A DNA stretch of 64,000 nucleotides from Bacteroidota bacterium (GTDB taxonomy: Bacteria > Bacteroidota > Bacteroidia > Cytophagales > Cyclobacteriaceae): positions 1 through 64,000 of the forward strand of contig JAFDYX010000035.1 of the NCBI GenBank assembly GCA_018267215.1, in the 5' to 3' direction. Positions within the stretch are counted from its first letter, which is position 1. Every line of letters begins with the position of its first letter. The position numbers and the translations under genes are program-made. The notes beneath the pieces are model-generated. The model was not told where the DNA came from and ran no database searches. It was given only the letters and a program-made list of their open reading frames with translations. Shown piece by piece: positions 55,247-64,000 of this stretch.

Positions 55247-55267
55247 TATTTTTATGTTATGCTTATC

Positions 55268-55302
55268 GAAAGAGGCTGTGCTTGCAGCCTCTTTCATTTT
55301 TT
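55268..55302 (+). terminator. Intrinsic terminator after the second tldD-tldE unit
   Basis: Perfect 11-bp stem GAAAGAGGCTG (55268-55278) and CAGCCTCTTTC (55285-55295) with a 6-nt loop, then ATTTTTT. It closes the TldD/E part before the DUF4159 gene. Confidence 0.85.
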
Positions 55303-55367
55303 AAATCCGTTAATATAATTTTTTGCTGCTTTTTCATTTTAGTGGCTGAACTTGCATAGTGGATAGC

Positions 55368-55991
55368 ATGCTTTTGGGAAACAAATTCTTTTTTACGCGA
55401 CTTCAATACGAATCAGGCGACTGGGATGTAGATCAGCGTATGCCATCCAATGTGTTGAACTCTTTAATTGAATACACCACGTTACCTGTTGACACCAACG
55501 AGAATATTGTGCCGCTGAGCAGCGATGAAATTTTCCGATGTCCGTTTTGTTATTTAAGCGGGCACAAGTTGGTGGAGTTTACAGCACGCGAGCGCGAAAA
55601 CTTTGTGAAGTATGTGCAGAATGGCGGGTTTGTATTTGTAGATGATTGTAATCACGATATAGACGGGCTGTTTGCCAAATCTTTTGAATCTCAAATGGAA
55701 ATACTTTTTGGGAAGGAGGCACTAAAAAAAATACCCAACAGCCACCCGCTTTACTCTTCCTTCTTTAAGTTTGATGGGCCGCCCACTACCGCACAAGAAC
55801 TGAACGGATGGGGAGACGACATCGTTCATAATTACCTGAAAGCGATTGAAGTGAAAAATAAAATAGGCGTGCTGTATAGCAACAAAGATTATGGATGCGA
55901 GTGGGACTATGATTTTAGAAACAAACGGTTTTACAGGATAGACAACACACGCTTCAGCGTAAACATTGTGATGTATGCACTCACCTGCTAA
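55368..55991 (+). CDS. DUF4159 family protein without export signal
   Basis: A 207-residue protein. I take the ATG at 55368; a GTG at 55359 would add three residues, and a stop lies 12 bp before that. The DUF4159 core is visible in FTRLQYESGDWDVDQR, FCYLSGH (ThuA-like glutamine-amidotransferase-type fold) and GGFVFVDDCNHDI. Many family members are exported, but this one has no signal peptide. It leads the MoxR-DUF58 gene group and sits 42 bp before moxR. Confidence 0.85.
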   Translation: MLLGNKFFFTRLQYESGDWDVDQRMPSNVLNSLIEYTTLPVDTNENIVPLSSDEIFRCPFCYLSGHKLVEFTARERENFVKYVQNGGFVFVDDCNHDIDGLFAKSFESQMEILFGKEALKKIPNSHPLYSSFFKFDGPPTTAQELNGWGDDIVHNYLKAIEVKNKIGVLYSNKDYGCEWDYDFRNKRFYRIDNTRFSVNIVMYALTC

Positions 55992-56033
55992 CGAAGCACA
56001 ACCCAATAGATAATAACAATAAAAAGATAACGC

Positions 56034-57038
56034 ATGAACGTAAGCGCAACAACAGAAAAATCGGTGCAGGATTTAATAGAAAGGCTCCGGGCACTTAAAG
56101 CAGAGATCAGTAAAGTGATTGTCGGGCAAGACGATGTAATAGATCAGATGCTCATCTCTTTTTTAGCCGGTGGCCATGCGCTGCTCGAAGGTGTGCCCGG
56201 GCTTGCCAAGACGTTAATGATCCGTACTTTGTCTGAAGCGATTGATTTAAAGTTCAGGAGAATTCAATTTACGCCCGACCTGATGCCCTCTGATATTATC
56301 GGTACGGAAGTATTGGAAGAAGACCACACTACAGGCAAGCGCATTTTTAAATTTATACACGGGCCGATTTTTGCCAACATCATTTTAGCTGATGAGATTA
56401 ACCGCACCTCCCCCAAAACGCAGTCGGCTTTGCTGGAGGCCATGCAGGAGTTTGAAGTAACCTATGCCGGCATCTCATACAAACTGGAAAAGCCATTCTT
56501 TATTCTGGCCACACAAAACCCCATTGAGCAGTCGGGCACATTCCCGTTGCCGGAAGCACAATTAGATCGCTTTCTGTTTTACATCAAAGTAAATTACCCT
56601 ACTGCAGAAGAAGAAATTTCTGTTTTGGAAAACACAACTGGCAAAAAGCGTTCTGAAATCAAAAAAGTAATTGACGGCAGCCAACTGTTGGCCGCACAAT
56701 CTTTAGTACGCGAAGTACACATTAACCGCGACCTGATTGCGTGGGTAAGCCGTTTGGTGCGCGCCACCCGGCCGGGCGATAGCGAAAGCAGTTTTGTGAA
56801 TGAGTGGGTTCGGTGGGGGGCAGGCCCACGTGCCGGGCAGGCCATGATTTTAACAGCCAAAGCCAGCGCCTTGCTGCGCGGAAACTTCTCTGTGTTAGAA
56901 GAAGATATAGAAAAGGTAGCATACCCTGTGTTGCGCCATCGTATTCTGATGAACTTCAAAGCCGAAGCAGAGGGTGTTACGGCAAACGAAGTAACCCAAC
57001 ACCTGCTGGAAAAAATAAGAATCAAAAAAAATATCTAA
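56034..57038 (+). CDS. MoxR-family AAA+ ATPase
   Basis: A 334-residue AAA+ protein. Walker A is GVPGLAKT at 53-60, Walker B is ILADEINRT with Asp120 and Glu121, and sensor 1 is in ATQNPIEQSGTFPLPEAQLDRF. The lid domain follows. MoxR proteins act as chaperones that help mature complexes or metal cofactors, commonly with a VWA or DUF58 partner. The DUF58 gene starts 3 bp downstream. Confidence 0.95.
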   Translation: MNVSATTEKSVQDLIERLRALKAEISKVIVGQDDVIDQMLISFLAGGHALLEGVPGLAKTLMIRTLSEAIDLKFRRIQFTPDLMPSDIIGTEVLEEDHTTGKRIFKFIHGPIFANIILADEINRTSPKTQSALLEAMQEFEVTYAGISYKLEKPFFILATQNPIEQSGTFPLPEAQLDRFLFYIKVNYPTAEEEISVLENTTGKKRSEIKKVIDGSQLLAAQSLVREVHINRDLIAWVSRLVRATRPGDSESSFVNEWVRWGAGPRAGQAMILTAKASALLRGNFSVLEEDIEKVAYPVLRHRILMNFKAEAEGVTANEVTQHLLEKIRIKKNI

Positions 57039-57041
57039 CCG

Positions 57042-57935
57042 GTGAATCCGCACATCAGGGAGTTGCTGAAACCTGAAATACTCAATACCGTGAACGGACT
57101 TGAGTTGGTAGCGCGTATTATCACGGAAGGATTTATGAGTGGCGACAACAAAAGTCGCTCAATAGGAGTGGGGCAAGAGTTCAGCCAATACAGAAGCTAT
57201 CAGCCTGGCGATGACCTGCGGCAACTGGACTGGAAAATGTTTGGACGTACGGAGCGCTATTACATTAAGCAATCGGAAATAGAGACCAATGTTACCGTAA
57301 AGTTTATTGTAGATACGAGCCTCTCTATGTCGTATCAGGAAGAAGGCATGAGCAAATTGCAGTATGCTAAAATTACGATAGCAGCATTAGCTTATCTGGC
57401 CCGAAAACAAGGCGATGCCTTTGGCCTATTTGCACTCAACAATAAGAAACTAAAAATTGTTTTGCCGCGCTTCGAACAGCAGCAGTTTATACGTTTCTTA
57501 ACAGAACTGATCGGCTTAAAAAGCGAAGGTCTGTGGCCGGATGCAGGCTTAGAGCAAATCTATGACCACCGTGGTAAAGAGATGATAATCTTTTTTACAG
57601 ATTTATACGACCAACAAGATGATATCTTACAGTTTATAGCGCGGTTAAAAACTTCAAGAAATGAAGTAATTGTTTTTCATCTACTCGGAAGGAACGAAGC
57701 GGAATTTAATTTTAATGGTTCATTTACTTTTGAAGATATCGAAACCGGTGAGCGTACAAAAGTGAATACGCTTTTGCAAAAAGAGGAGTATCGCCACCGT
57801 ATGGAACAGTGGCTAAGCCACTCGCGCAGCCGGATGCTTGAAAAACAAATTGACTACCACACAGTATATCTGGATCAGCCGGTGGAGGCCATGCTGAGAA
57901 ATTTCTTGACAATACGAAAACGGATGTTGAGATGA
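57042..57935 (+). CDS. DUF58 protein (VWA-like partner of MoxR)
   Basis: A 297-residue protein with a GTG start. The DUF58 signature is in the first half: GQEFSQYRSYQPGDDLRQLDW and RTERYYIKQSEIETN. The VWA-like MIDAS pattern is DTSLSMSY near residue 90. There are no membrane segments. It is 3 bp after moxR and overlaps the next gene by 4 bp (ATGA). It should form the usual MoxR partner complex. Confidence 0.92.
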   Translation: MNPHIRELLKPEILNTVNGLELVARIITEGFMSGDNKSRSIGVGQEFSQYRSYQPGDDLRQLDWKMFGRTERYYIKQSEIETNVTVKFIVDTSLSMSYQEEGMSKLQYAKITIAALAYLARKQGDAFGLFALNNKKLKIVLPRFEQQQFIRFLTELIGLKSEGLWPDAGLEQIYDHRGKEMIIFFTDLYDQQDDILQFIARLKTSRNEVIVFHLLGRNEAEFNFNGSFTFEDIETGERTKVNTLLQKEEYRHRMEQWLSHSRSRMLEKQIDYHTVYLDQPVEAMLRNFLTIRKRMLR

Positions 57936-59137
57936 CGTTTGTTAATCCCATCTTCTTGTGGTCCATGTTGGGTATATCAATTCCTTTGGCAATTCATTTT
58001 TTAAGCCGGAAGGATGGTGTGATCATTCGATTGGGAAGTTTACGCCACGTAAGAGAAACCAGCACACAACATTTTAAAGGAATAAAACTTAATGAGATAC
58101 TGCTATTGATACTGCGTTGCTTATTGATTATTATTTTGTCGTTGCTTTTAGCGGGACTTTCCATGAACCGTACAAGCAGCTTGAAGTGGGTACTGGTAGA
58201 AAAAGGGATAGAAAAAAATAAACAAGTTAAATCGTGGATTGACAGTCTTGAAAAGCAAGGCTACGAAGAACATTGGTTTACCGAAGACTTCCCAACCATT
58301 GATGAAGAGGCTACTTCTTCGGTCAGTTATTCAACATTAGTTAGTGAGTTAGATAAGAAAGGTGTGGGTGATGCTATTTTATTCTATTATCAAAAAGCAG
58401 AAAATTTTAAAGGGAAGAGAATCGCTTTGCCTTCCACTTTTCGTGCGATGTCCGTTGAACCGGGTGATAAAAAATTTCTTCTTCGCGCCATTCCGTGGCA
58501 CGACAGTGTTTATCTGCGTATAGGAAATTCGTCTGCGAAGGGTACAACCTACGAAGATCAGCTAACTCGGTTGGCTCCTGATACAGTCAGTGTATCGCCA
58601 CCACATCAAATTAAAATAGTTGTTCACTTCGATCAAGTACATCAATCCGATAAAAAAATTCTGATAGCATCTCTTCGTGCCGCAGAAGAACTGACTAAAA
58701 GCACATTTATTATTCTTGAAAAAGATGCTGCACATATTGATACTGATTCTGCTGACTGGGGTTTTTGGTTAGGTCAGCAACAGGTCAATAAAAATGTAAT
58801 CAATACTGTGGTGTTGCAGCCTGCTCCCTCCACACATTTAGTTGAAAGAACTGAACGGAACAACTGGCAGATAACCGAGCGGCTCAACGAAGACGTTGCC
58901 ATCCATCGTAACCTCACGCTGTCATTGGCATCGTTGCTCACATTCAATGATTCTCTGATGAACATCGCATCTGCCCACGATCACCGTATGCTGCCCGACT
59001 CCATGGCGTGGGCTTCTACACCAACAAATGAGAAGAAGGCAGAACTGTCGCAGCAATCGTTGGCTTCCTATTTAATAATAGCCTTCATTTTTGTATTGAC
59101 AGCCGAAAGATTATTGGCATGGAAACGAGGACAATGA
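57932..59137 (+). CDS. BatA-like membrane protein
   Basis: A 401-residue protein with the BatA N-terminal domain (FVNPIFLWSMLGISIPLAIHFLS) and two further membrane segments: about 56-75 (LLLILRCLLIIILSLLLAGL) and near the C-terminus (LASYLIIAFIFVLTAERLL). The middle is a soluble, presumably periplasmic domain without a recognised VWA MIDAS. Overlaps of 4 bp on each side couple it to DUF58 and to the DUF4175 gene. Confidence 0.85.
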   Translation: MTFVNPIFLWSMLGISIPLAIHFLSRKDGVIIRLGSLRHVRETSTQHFKGIKLNEILLLILRCLLIIILSLLLAGLSMNRTSSLKWVLVEKGIEKNKQVKSWIDSLEKQGYEEHWFTEDFPTIDEEATSSVSYSTLVSELDKKGVGDAILFYYQKAENFKGKRIALPSTFRAMSVEPGDKKFLLRAIPWHDSVYLRIGNSSAKGTTYEDQLTRLAPDTVSVSPPHQIKIVVHFDQVHQSDKKILIASLRAAEELTKSTFIILEKDAAHIDTDSADWGFWLGQQQVNKNVINTVVLQPAPSTHLVERTERNNWQITERLNEDVAIHRNLTLSLASLLTFNDSLMNIASAHDHRMLPDSMAWASTPTNEKKAELSQQSLASYLIIAFIFVLTAERLLAWKRGQ

Positions 59138-61356
59138 TACAGGCAAGCTCACATAGCATAAAGAGACTTTTGCGAAAATACTTTCTTTTGCGTCTGACAG
59201 AATCTTTGCTGATTGGATTAGCTGCCGGCTTAGTGCTCTATTCTATTTCTGTATTCTTTGCTTTGAATTTTTCTTTGTGTATTTACTCAGCCTTTGGTGC
59301 TGCACTTACTGTTTTTGGATATTTAAGTTATCCGCTGTTAAAGATACGTTCTAACGATGTAGTTAGGTATTTGAATCAGCAGTATCCAACATTGGAACAA
59401 AGTGCTGACTTGCTTCTGCAAAAAGGAGAGTTAGGTTTACTTCAGCAAGTACTACATAAAAAGGTTGATGAGCAATTGGAAAAAATATACTCCACTATTC
59501 AGCTACCTCATCATTTGCTGAGGGCTTTTGTTGTTTTTATAGTGTGTAGTAGTTTATCCTTTCTCTTGCTTCAACTAAAACCGTTAGATTTTAAAACTGC
59601 ATCGCAAGCACCGCCCGGTACTGTTGGGGCACACAAAGATAAAATTCCATCGGCTATTCAAGCATTTGAAGTTGTTGTGTCGCCACCGGCATATACAGGT
59701 TTAAGCAAATCGGCATCTCAATCCCAGTTTTCTCTTGCCGTTCCCGAAGGCAGTCTCGTATCATGGAAAATTTGGTTTAGCGGTTCTGTAAAGAAGGCAT
59801 CACTACTTTTATCTGGTAAGGATAGTCTGGTGTTCTCAAAGAATGAAAATTACTTTACGCTTAAGAAAGAAATTTTGCAATCAGGATTTTATCAATTAAA
59901 GTGGCAGGACGAACATTCTATTTATTATTCTGATTTCTATCGGATAGAATCCACCGCAGATGCTCCGCCTAAAGTTGAGATCACTAACCTTAACCAATTT
60001 ACTAAAATAAGTGTTAACGACCCTCATCAAATAGCTGTCACTGCAAGGATTAGCGATGATTATTCTATTTCTGATGCCAGTATTGTAGCTACTGTCAGCA
60101 AAGGCAGTGGCGAGTCTTTGAAATTTCGTGAAGAACGGCTGCAGTTTGATAAGCCACATGTTATGCGGGGAAAGATTTTGCAAGCCGAGCGACTGATTGA
60201 TTTAAAACTGTTACGGCTCGACCCGGGTGACGAACTTTACTTTTATGTAGAAGCAACCGATAACAAAACGCCTATACCCAATAAAGGACGCACCGAAACA
60301 TTTTTTATTGCCCTTCAAGATACTACCCAGTCTGTTTCGATTGTGGATGATGCACTGGGTGTGGATCTGATGCCCGACTATTTTCGCAGCCAGCGCCAAA
60401 TTATTATTGACACAGAAAAATTACTGAAAGAGAAATTACAAATTCCCATTTCCAAATTTAACGCTACCAGCAATGAATTAGGTTTCGACCAGAAGACACT
60501 TAGATTAAAATATGGACAGTTTCTTGGCGAAGAAGCCGATAGCGGCATCGGTGCGGAAGCTACTCACGAGAAAGTGGAAAATACCAAAGAGGAAAATCTT
60601 GCGCTCAAGTTCGGGCATCAGCATGATACGGAGAACGAGCATCATCTGGTTGAAGAAAAAAAAGATCATCATCATGAAGGTGAAAACGCAGAAGACAAAA
60701 AAAATCCGTTAGCTGCATTTTCCCACAACCACGATAACACTGAGGTAGCTACATTCTTTGAACAATCAATACGAGCTAAACTAAAAGCAGCCCTGACGGT
60801 GATGTGGGATGCCGAACTGCATTTGCGATTGTATCAACCTGCGCAATCATTGCCTTATCAATACCAGGCGCTGAAGTTGCTGAAGGAGATCAGCCAAGCA
60901 TCTCGCATCTATGTACACCGCTCCGGCTTCGACCCGCCACCGCTCAAAGAAGAAAAACGATTGACGGCCGATCTCTCCGATGTAATTTCACCTTCTGCTC
61001 AGTCAACCATCGATGATAATGATCCATATACCCATATTAAAAGCACCATCCGGCTCATCGAACAGTTGCTTCATACAAACGATATTGTGACACCACACGA
61101 CCGACAAATCATCAATAAGGCAGGAGAGGAGTTGGCACAACTGGCGCTGCAAAACCCTTCTTTACTGCCTGGTCTTTCTCTTTTGAAGGATTTGACTGAT
61201 GCACAAAATCTTGTCGAAAAAGATAAACTTATTCAACTTGAAAAAATAATGTGGCATTCGTTGCCGGTTCCGATGCGGTCGCCATCGCAGCAAGGCAGCC
61301 CGCAACATAAAGCCAACCAATTGTTCTTTCAACAACTAAAAAAGGTGAATGAATAA
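59134..61356 (+). CDS. DUF4175-type membrane protein with histidine-rich segment
   Basis: A 740-residue protein. I choose the ATG at 59134, which overlaps the stop of the previous gene as ATGA; an ATG five codons earlier is possible. There are three membrane segments in the first 150 residues, then a long beta-rich periplasmic region with an FVVSPPAYTG-like Ig-type start. A helical part follows. From about residue 495 to 533 nine histidines fall within 39 residues, among Asp, Glu and Lys (FGHQHD, EHHL, DHHHE, SHNHD). This could bind zinc or copper. The last 200 residues are helical. It overlaps the next gene by 8 bp. Confidence 0.8.
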   Translation: MIQASSHSIKRLLRKYFLLRLTESLLIGLAAGLVLYSISVFFALNFSLCIYSAFGAALTVFGYLSYPLLKIRSNDVVRYLNQQYPTLEQSADLLLQKGELGLLQQVLHKKVDEQLEKIYSTIQLPHHLLRAFVVFIVCSSLSFLLLQLKPLDFKTASQAPPGTVGAHKDKIPSAIQAFEVVVSPPAYTGLSKSASQSQFSLAVPEGSLVSWKIWFSGSVKKASLLLSGKDSLVFSKNENYFTLKKEILQSGFYQLKWQDEHSIYYSDFYRIESTADAPPKVEITNLNQFTKISVNDPHQIAVTARISDDYSISDASIVATVSKGSGESLKFREERLQFDKPHVMRGKILQAERLIDLKLLRLDPGDELYFYVEATDNKTPIPNKGRTETFFIALQDTTQSVSIVDDALGVDLMPDYFRSQRQIIIDTEKLLKEKLQIPISKFNATSNELGFDQKTLRLKYGQFLGEEADSGIGAEATHEKVENTKEENLALKFGHQHDTENEHHLVEEKKDHHHEGENAEDKKNPLAAFSHNHDNTEVATFFEQSIRAKLKAALTVMWDAELHLRLYQPAQSLPYQYQALKLLKEISQASRIYVHRSGFDPPPLKEEKRLTADLSDVISPSAQSTIDDNDPYTHIKSTIRLIEQLLHTNDIVTPHDRQIINKAGEELAQLALQNPSLLPGLSLLKDLTDAQNLVEKDKLIQLEKIMWHSLPVPMRSPSQQGSPQHKANQLFFQQLKKVNE

Positions 61357-63094
61357 TCCGGTTATTTTTCATCCTCTCTTTCCCACATGGCTAAATGTAG
61401 TGCTGTGCTTGTTGTTTGTGTCTCTTGTTTTTATCGAAGTCCGTAAAAAATATAAGTTTAGAACACTGCGCCTAGTGGCACAGAGTGTAGCATGTTTAGC
61501 TGTAGCCGCGCTGTTGTTCCGCCCTTATGTAAAAAGCAATGTTGCAGCCGGCTCTATTCTTCTGCTCACACAAGGCTACAAACCTGCGCAAGCAGATAGT
61601 ATTCTTAAAACAGAACCGAGCCTTCAGGTATTTAAAACAGAAGATTGCAACGCACTAACAGATACAAAAATTTTGTCGTATGCCGATATGGAAATGAAGG
61701 TGAACTGCAAACAAATAAAATATATTTTAGGGTCGGGCATTTCCTTGCCGGAGATTGAACGACTAAACCACACAGGCTTTTCTTTTTTTCCTTCTCAGAA
61801 AAACGGAATTATCAAATTGGTATTACCGGAAGAAGCTACTACCGGCCGGCCGGCCATCGTATCGGGAACAATCCGATCTTCTGCAAAAACTAAACTGATC
61901 TTGCGAGGCCCCGGTGGCAACGAAGATTCTATTCGGTACGAAAAGGCAGGCACACACACATTCAGATTTTCGTTCAGACCGAAACAAGCCGGTCGGTTTG
62001 TTTATTATTTAAGTGTGGAAGAGGAGGGAAGAGAACCGGTGTATGAGCCCATGCCTGTTAACGTTAAACACGAAAAGAAACTGAAAATATTATTCTTGCA
62101 AAAATTTCCTTCTGCAGAAATCAGATCACTCAAGAATTATTTATCTGAACGTAAACATGCCATTACCATCCGATCGCAAACTTCAAAAAATAATTATGTA
62201 TTTGAGTACGCCAACACCATTCCGGACAAAGTAACAAATTTGACCGACCCAACACTGAAACATTTTGATTTGGTTTTTATTGATGCTGCTTCGCTGCGCT
62301 CGCTTTCACAAGCTGAACTTACCAATTTAAAAAATGCAGTTCATGATGGCCTGGGTGTTATTGTATCGCCTGATGAGAAGAAGGATAGGGGAACTGCTTG
62401 GCTGCCGTGGCAAGTGGTTGCCGATAAAGTTGATACAGTTCATCTGCTAATCAATGGAAGGCAATTTGTGTTGCCCAAATACCCCTTGCAAATTACTTCA
62501 GCGAAACATATTGATCCTGCTATTGTTGCTAACCACAAAACGTTGGCAGGCAATATGCAAGTTGGCTTGGGGCATATTGGTTTTATGCTGTTGCAGGAAA
62601 CCTATCAGTTAAACATTTCAGGAAACTCCGATGACTACGCTACGTTGTGGGTTGATTTAATTTCTAAAACAGCACGTGCAGCCCAGGGTAACGCTATCCG
62701 TATTACTTCTTCTTTTCCGTATTACGAAAACGATCCGATTTATTTTGATTTAATATCTGATCATACCGAAGTGCAAGCAGACGGAAATGCTGTGGCCATG
62801 TCGGAAGATGCAATCATTGATAATGTTTGGCATAGTAAAGTTTATGCCGGAAAGCCGGGCTGGCATCTGCTCACATCTGCCCTGAGCGACTCACTTCATT
62901 ATTTTGTCTGCACACAAAATACATGGCAACCACTGCGGATAAAAGAACAACAAATAGCAAACACAATAGCTACTACGGGTGAACAGCAAACCACAAATGA
63001 ATTAAATTATGAAATGAAAGAAATACCATCTGTCATTTTTTTTCTGCTATTTTTGATATGCTCGGCTTTTAACTGGCTGGTACCAAAACTTTAA
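61349..63094 (+). CDS. Membrane protein of the MoxR-DUF58 cluster
   Basis: A 581-residue protein with N-terminal membrane segments (about 12-30 and 37-55) and a C-terminal one (VIFFLLFLICSAFNWLV). The part between is a large soluble domain. Residues about 240-360 read like a class-I glutamine-amidotransferase-like fold (KILFLQKFPSAEIRSLKNYL, FDLVFIDAASLRSLSQAELT), a pattern seen in the last membrane protein of related MoxR-DUF58 clusters. No catalytic Cys is apparent. It is translationally coupled to the DUF4175 gene by an 8-bp overlap. Confidence 0.7.
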   Translation: MNNPVIFHPLFPTWLNVVLCLLFVSLVFIEVRKKYKFRTLRLVAQSVACLAVAALLFRPYVKSNVAAGSILLLTQGYKPAQADSILKTEPSLQVFKTEDCNALTDTKILSYADMEMKVNCKQIKYILGSGISLPEIERLNHTGFSFFPSQKNGIIKLVLPEEATTGRPAIVSGTIRSSAKTKLILRGPGGNEDSIRYEKAGTHTFRFSFRPKQAGRFVYYLSVEEEGREPVYEPMPVNVKHEKKLKILFLQKFPSAEIRSLKNYLSERKHAITIRSQTSKNNYVFEYANTIPDKVTNLTDPTLKHFDLVFIDAASLRSLSQAELTNLKNAVHDGLGVIVSPDEKKDRGTAWLPWQVVADKVDTVHLLINGRQFVLPKYPLQITSAKHIDPAIVANHKTLAGNMQVGLGHIGFMLLQETYQLNISGNSDDYATLWVDLISKTARAAQGNAIRITSSFPYYENDPIYFDLISDHTEVQADGNAVAMSEDAIIDNVWHSKVYAGKPGWHLLTSALSDSLHYFVCTQNTWQPLRIKEQQIANTIATTGEQQTTNELNYEMKEIPSVIFFLLFLICSAFNWLVPKL

Positions 63095-63189
63095 TATACC
63101 AACAATGTCTCCATACGTTTGTTAGTGATATATTTAATCAACCATCTGATTAGAATACGATACTGAAAAAAAATAAAATGGAGGACTAC

Positions 63190-64000
63190 ATGAACAGAAC
63201 ATACTTGTTTTTATTTTTTCTTCTCATCTGCTATCAGACCTTAGCGCAACAGATTACTTTCAAAGTAATCCCTTTGGGTGTAAAAGGCGGAGGCGATGAA
63301 AGTAATCTCTCCTCGTACATGGTAGCGCCTGTCAACTCAGACGAATACGTTTGTTTAGATGCAGGCACATTGCGATCTGGAATACAAACGGCAATAGCAA
63401 AAGGTAGTTTTTCAAAATCAATAGACAGGGTGCTGAAAGAAAATATTAAAGGTTATCTTATTTCGCATGGTCATCTTGATCATGTAGCCGGAATGATTAT
63501 CAATTCTCCGGATGATACTACTAAGAATATTTATGCACTACCCTCTGTTTTAGAGGTTTTAAGGAACAGTTATTTCACTTGGAAGAGCTGGGCAAATTTT
63601 ACCGATGAAGGCGACAAACCGGCATTGAATAAATATCATTATGTGCCGCTTGATTCAGGAAAGGAAGTGCCGTTGACAAATACTTCTTTGTCTGTAACTC
63701 CGTTTGTACTGAGTCATGTAAAGCCTTATCAAAGCACCGCATTTTTGGTGAGGCATCAAGATGTTTACTTGTTATATCTCGGAGATACCGGGGCGGATGC
63801 AGTGGAACATTCTGATAAACTGAAGCAACTATGGCAATCCGTTAGCCCGCTGATCCGGTCTAAAAAGTTAAAAGCAATTTTTATGGAAGTATCTTTTCCC
63901 AATCACCAACCTGATAAGCAACTGTTCGGCCATTTAACACCTCAATGGCTGATGCAGGAAATGAATACTTTAAGTTCGCTCACCGGTAAAGATGCATTAA
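63190..64000 (+). CDS. Class II 3',5'-cyclic-nucleotide phosphodiesterase, cut by the window end
   Basis: The gene is incomplete at the right edge. The ATG at 63190 is preceded by GGAGG at 5 bases, a good ribosome site, and begins a signal peptide (MNRTYLFLFFLLICYQTLAQ); an ATG four codons earlier lacks such a site. The metallo-beta-lactamase fold is shown by SHGHLDHVAG (His93, His95, Asp97, His98), matching the HxHLDH signature of class II PDEs (CpdP type), followed by SHVKPYQSTAF and LGDTGAD. It probably hydrolyses cyclic nucleotides or similar phosphodiesters outside the cytoplasm. Confidence 0.85.
   Translation, partial: MNRTYLFLFFLLICYQTLAQQITFKVIPLGVKGGGDESNLSSYMVAPVNSDEYVCLDAGTLRSGIQTAIAKGSFSKSIDRVLKENIKGYLISHGHLDHVAGMIINSPDDTTKNIYALPSVLEVLRNSYFTWKSWANFTDEGDKPALNKYHYVPLDSGKEVPLTNTSLSVTPFVLSHVKPYQSTAFLVRHQDVYLLYLGDTGADAVEHSDKLKQLWQSVSPLIRSKKLKAIFMEVSFPNHQPDKQLFGHLTPQWLMQEMNTLSSLTGKDAL

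Overview
The window looks like chromosomal DNA of a member of the Bacteroidota, most likely the Cytophagales. The reasons are the gene families (DUF3667, DUF4159 and DUF4175 proteins, lipoproteins, Tat-exported TldD homologues, MORN-type proteins), the AT-rich spacers with few strong Shine-Dalgarno sites, and several copies of the Bacteroidota -7 promoter box TAnnTTTG. No plasmid, phage, insertion sequence, CRISPR array, rRNA or tRNA was recognised. About 58 protein genes and one structured RNA gene can be supported.

Left part (1-18.3 kb). A 147-bp REP-like tandem repeat is followed by a TerC-BstA fusion, a YheT-type hydrolase coupled to a SRAP protein that has lost its catalytic residues, a 14-repeat MORN outer-membrane protein and a MazG-like protein. 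Then comes a two-gene module of small unknown proteins with two operator-like palindromes. Next are a membrane zinc-ribbon protein, a Prc/CtpA-type protease and a TlpA-like thioredoxin. A minus-strand block follows: ECF sigma factor, a repeat-bearing membrane protein that is probably its anti-sigma factor, a Spy-like periplasmic protein, a beta-barrel and an M1 peptidase. A PLP aminotransferase closes this part.

Middle part (18.3-35 kb). A 6S-like RNA gene with its own -7 box and a long closing stem lies at 18384-18597. After it come a DEDDh exonuclease, a degenerate Mpl-like protein, dnaB (with a perfect DnaA box upstream), a quinone oxidoreductase, etfB-etfA, a bifunctional nuclease with a UVR tail, a nucleoside permease, gyrB-ppk1, an SGNH hydrolase and an OsmC-pirin pair.

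Sugar part (35-45.5 kb). An MFS carrier with a cytoplasmic trehalase is followed by two divergent operons that together encode a full non-phosphorylating L-fucose pathway: fucose permease, mutarotase, fucose dehydrogenase, fuconolactonase, fuconate dehydratase, keto-deoxy-fuconate dehydrogenase and a diketo-acid hydrolase giving pyruvate plus L-lactate. An FMN-dependent 2-hydroxy-acid dehydrogenase can then oxidise the lactate. A lipoprotein of the D-aminoacylase family lies beside them.

Right part (47-64 kb). This is the most unusual stretch: three TldD and two TldE paralogues in two transcription units (D-D-E, terminator, D-E, terminator). All three TldDs carry twin-arginine signals and both TldEs lack any export signal. 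They are followed by a DUF4159, MoxR, DUF58, BatA-like, DUF4175 (with a histidine-rich segment) and membrane-protein series whose genes mostly overlap. I propose that these form one envelope system in which a MoxR-type chaperone module serves an amplified, Tat-exported TldD/E protease. This is inference from gene order. A class II cyclic-nucleotide phosphodiesterase runs off the right edge.
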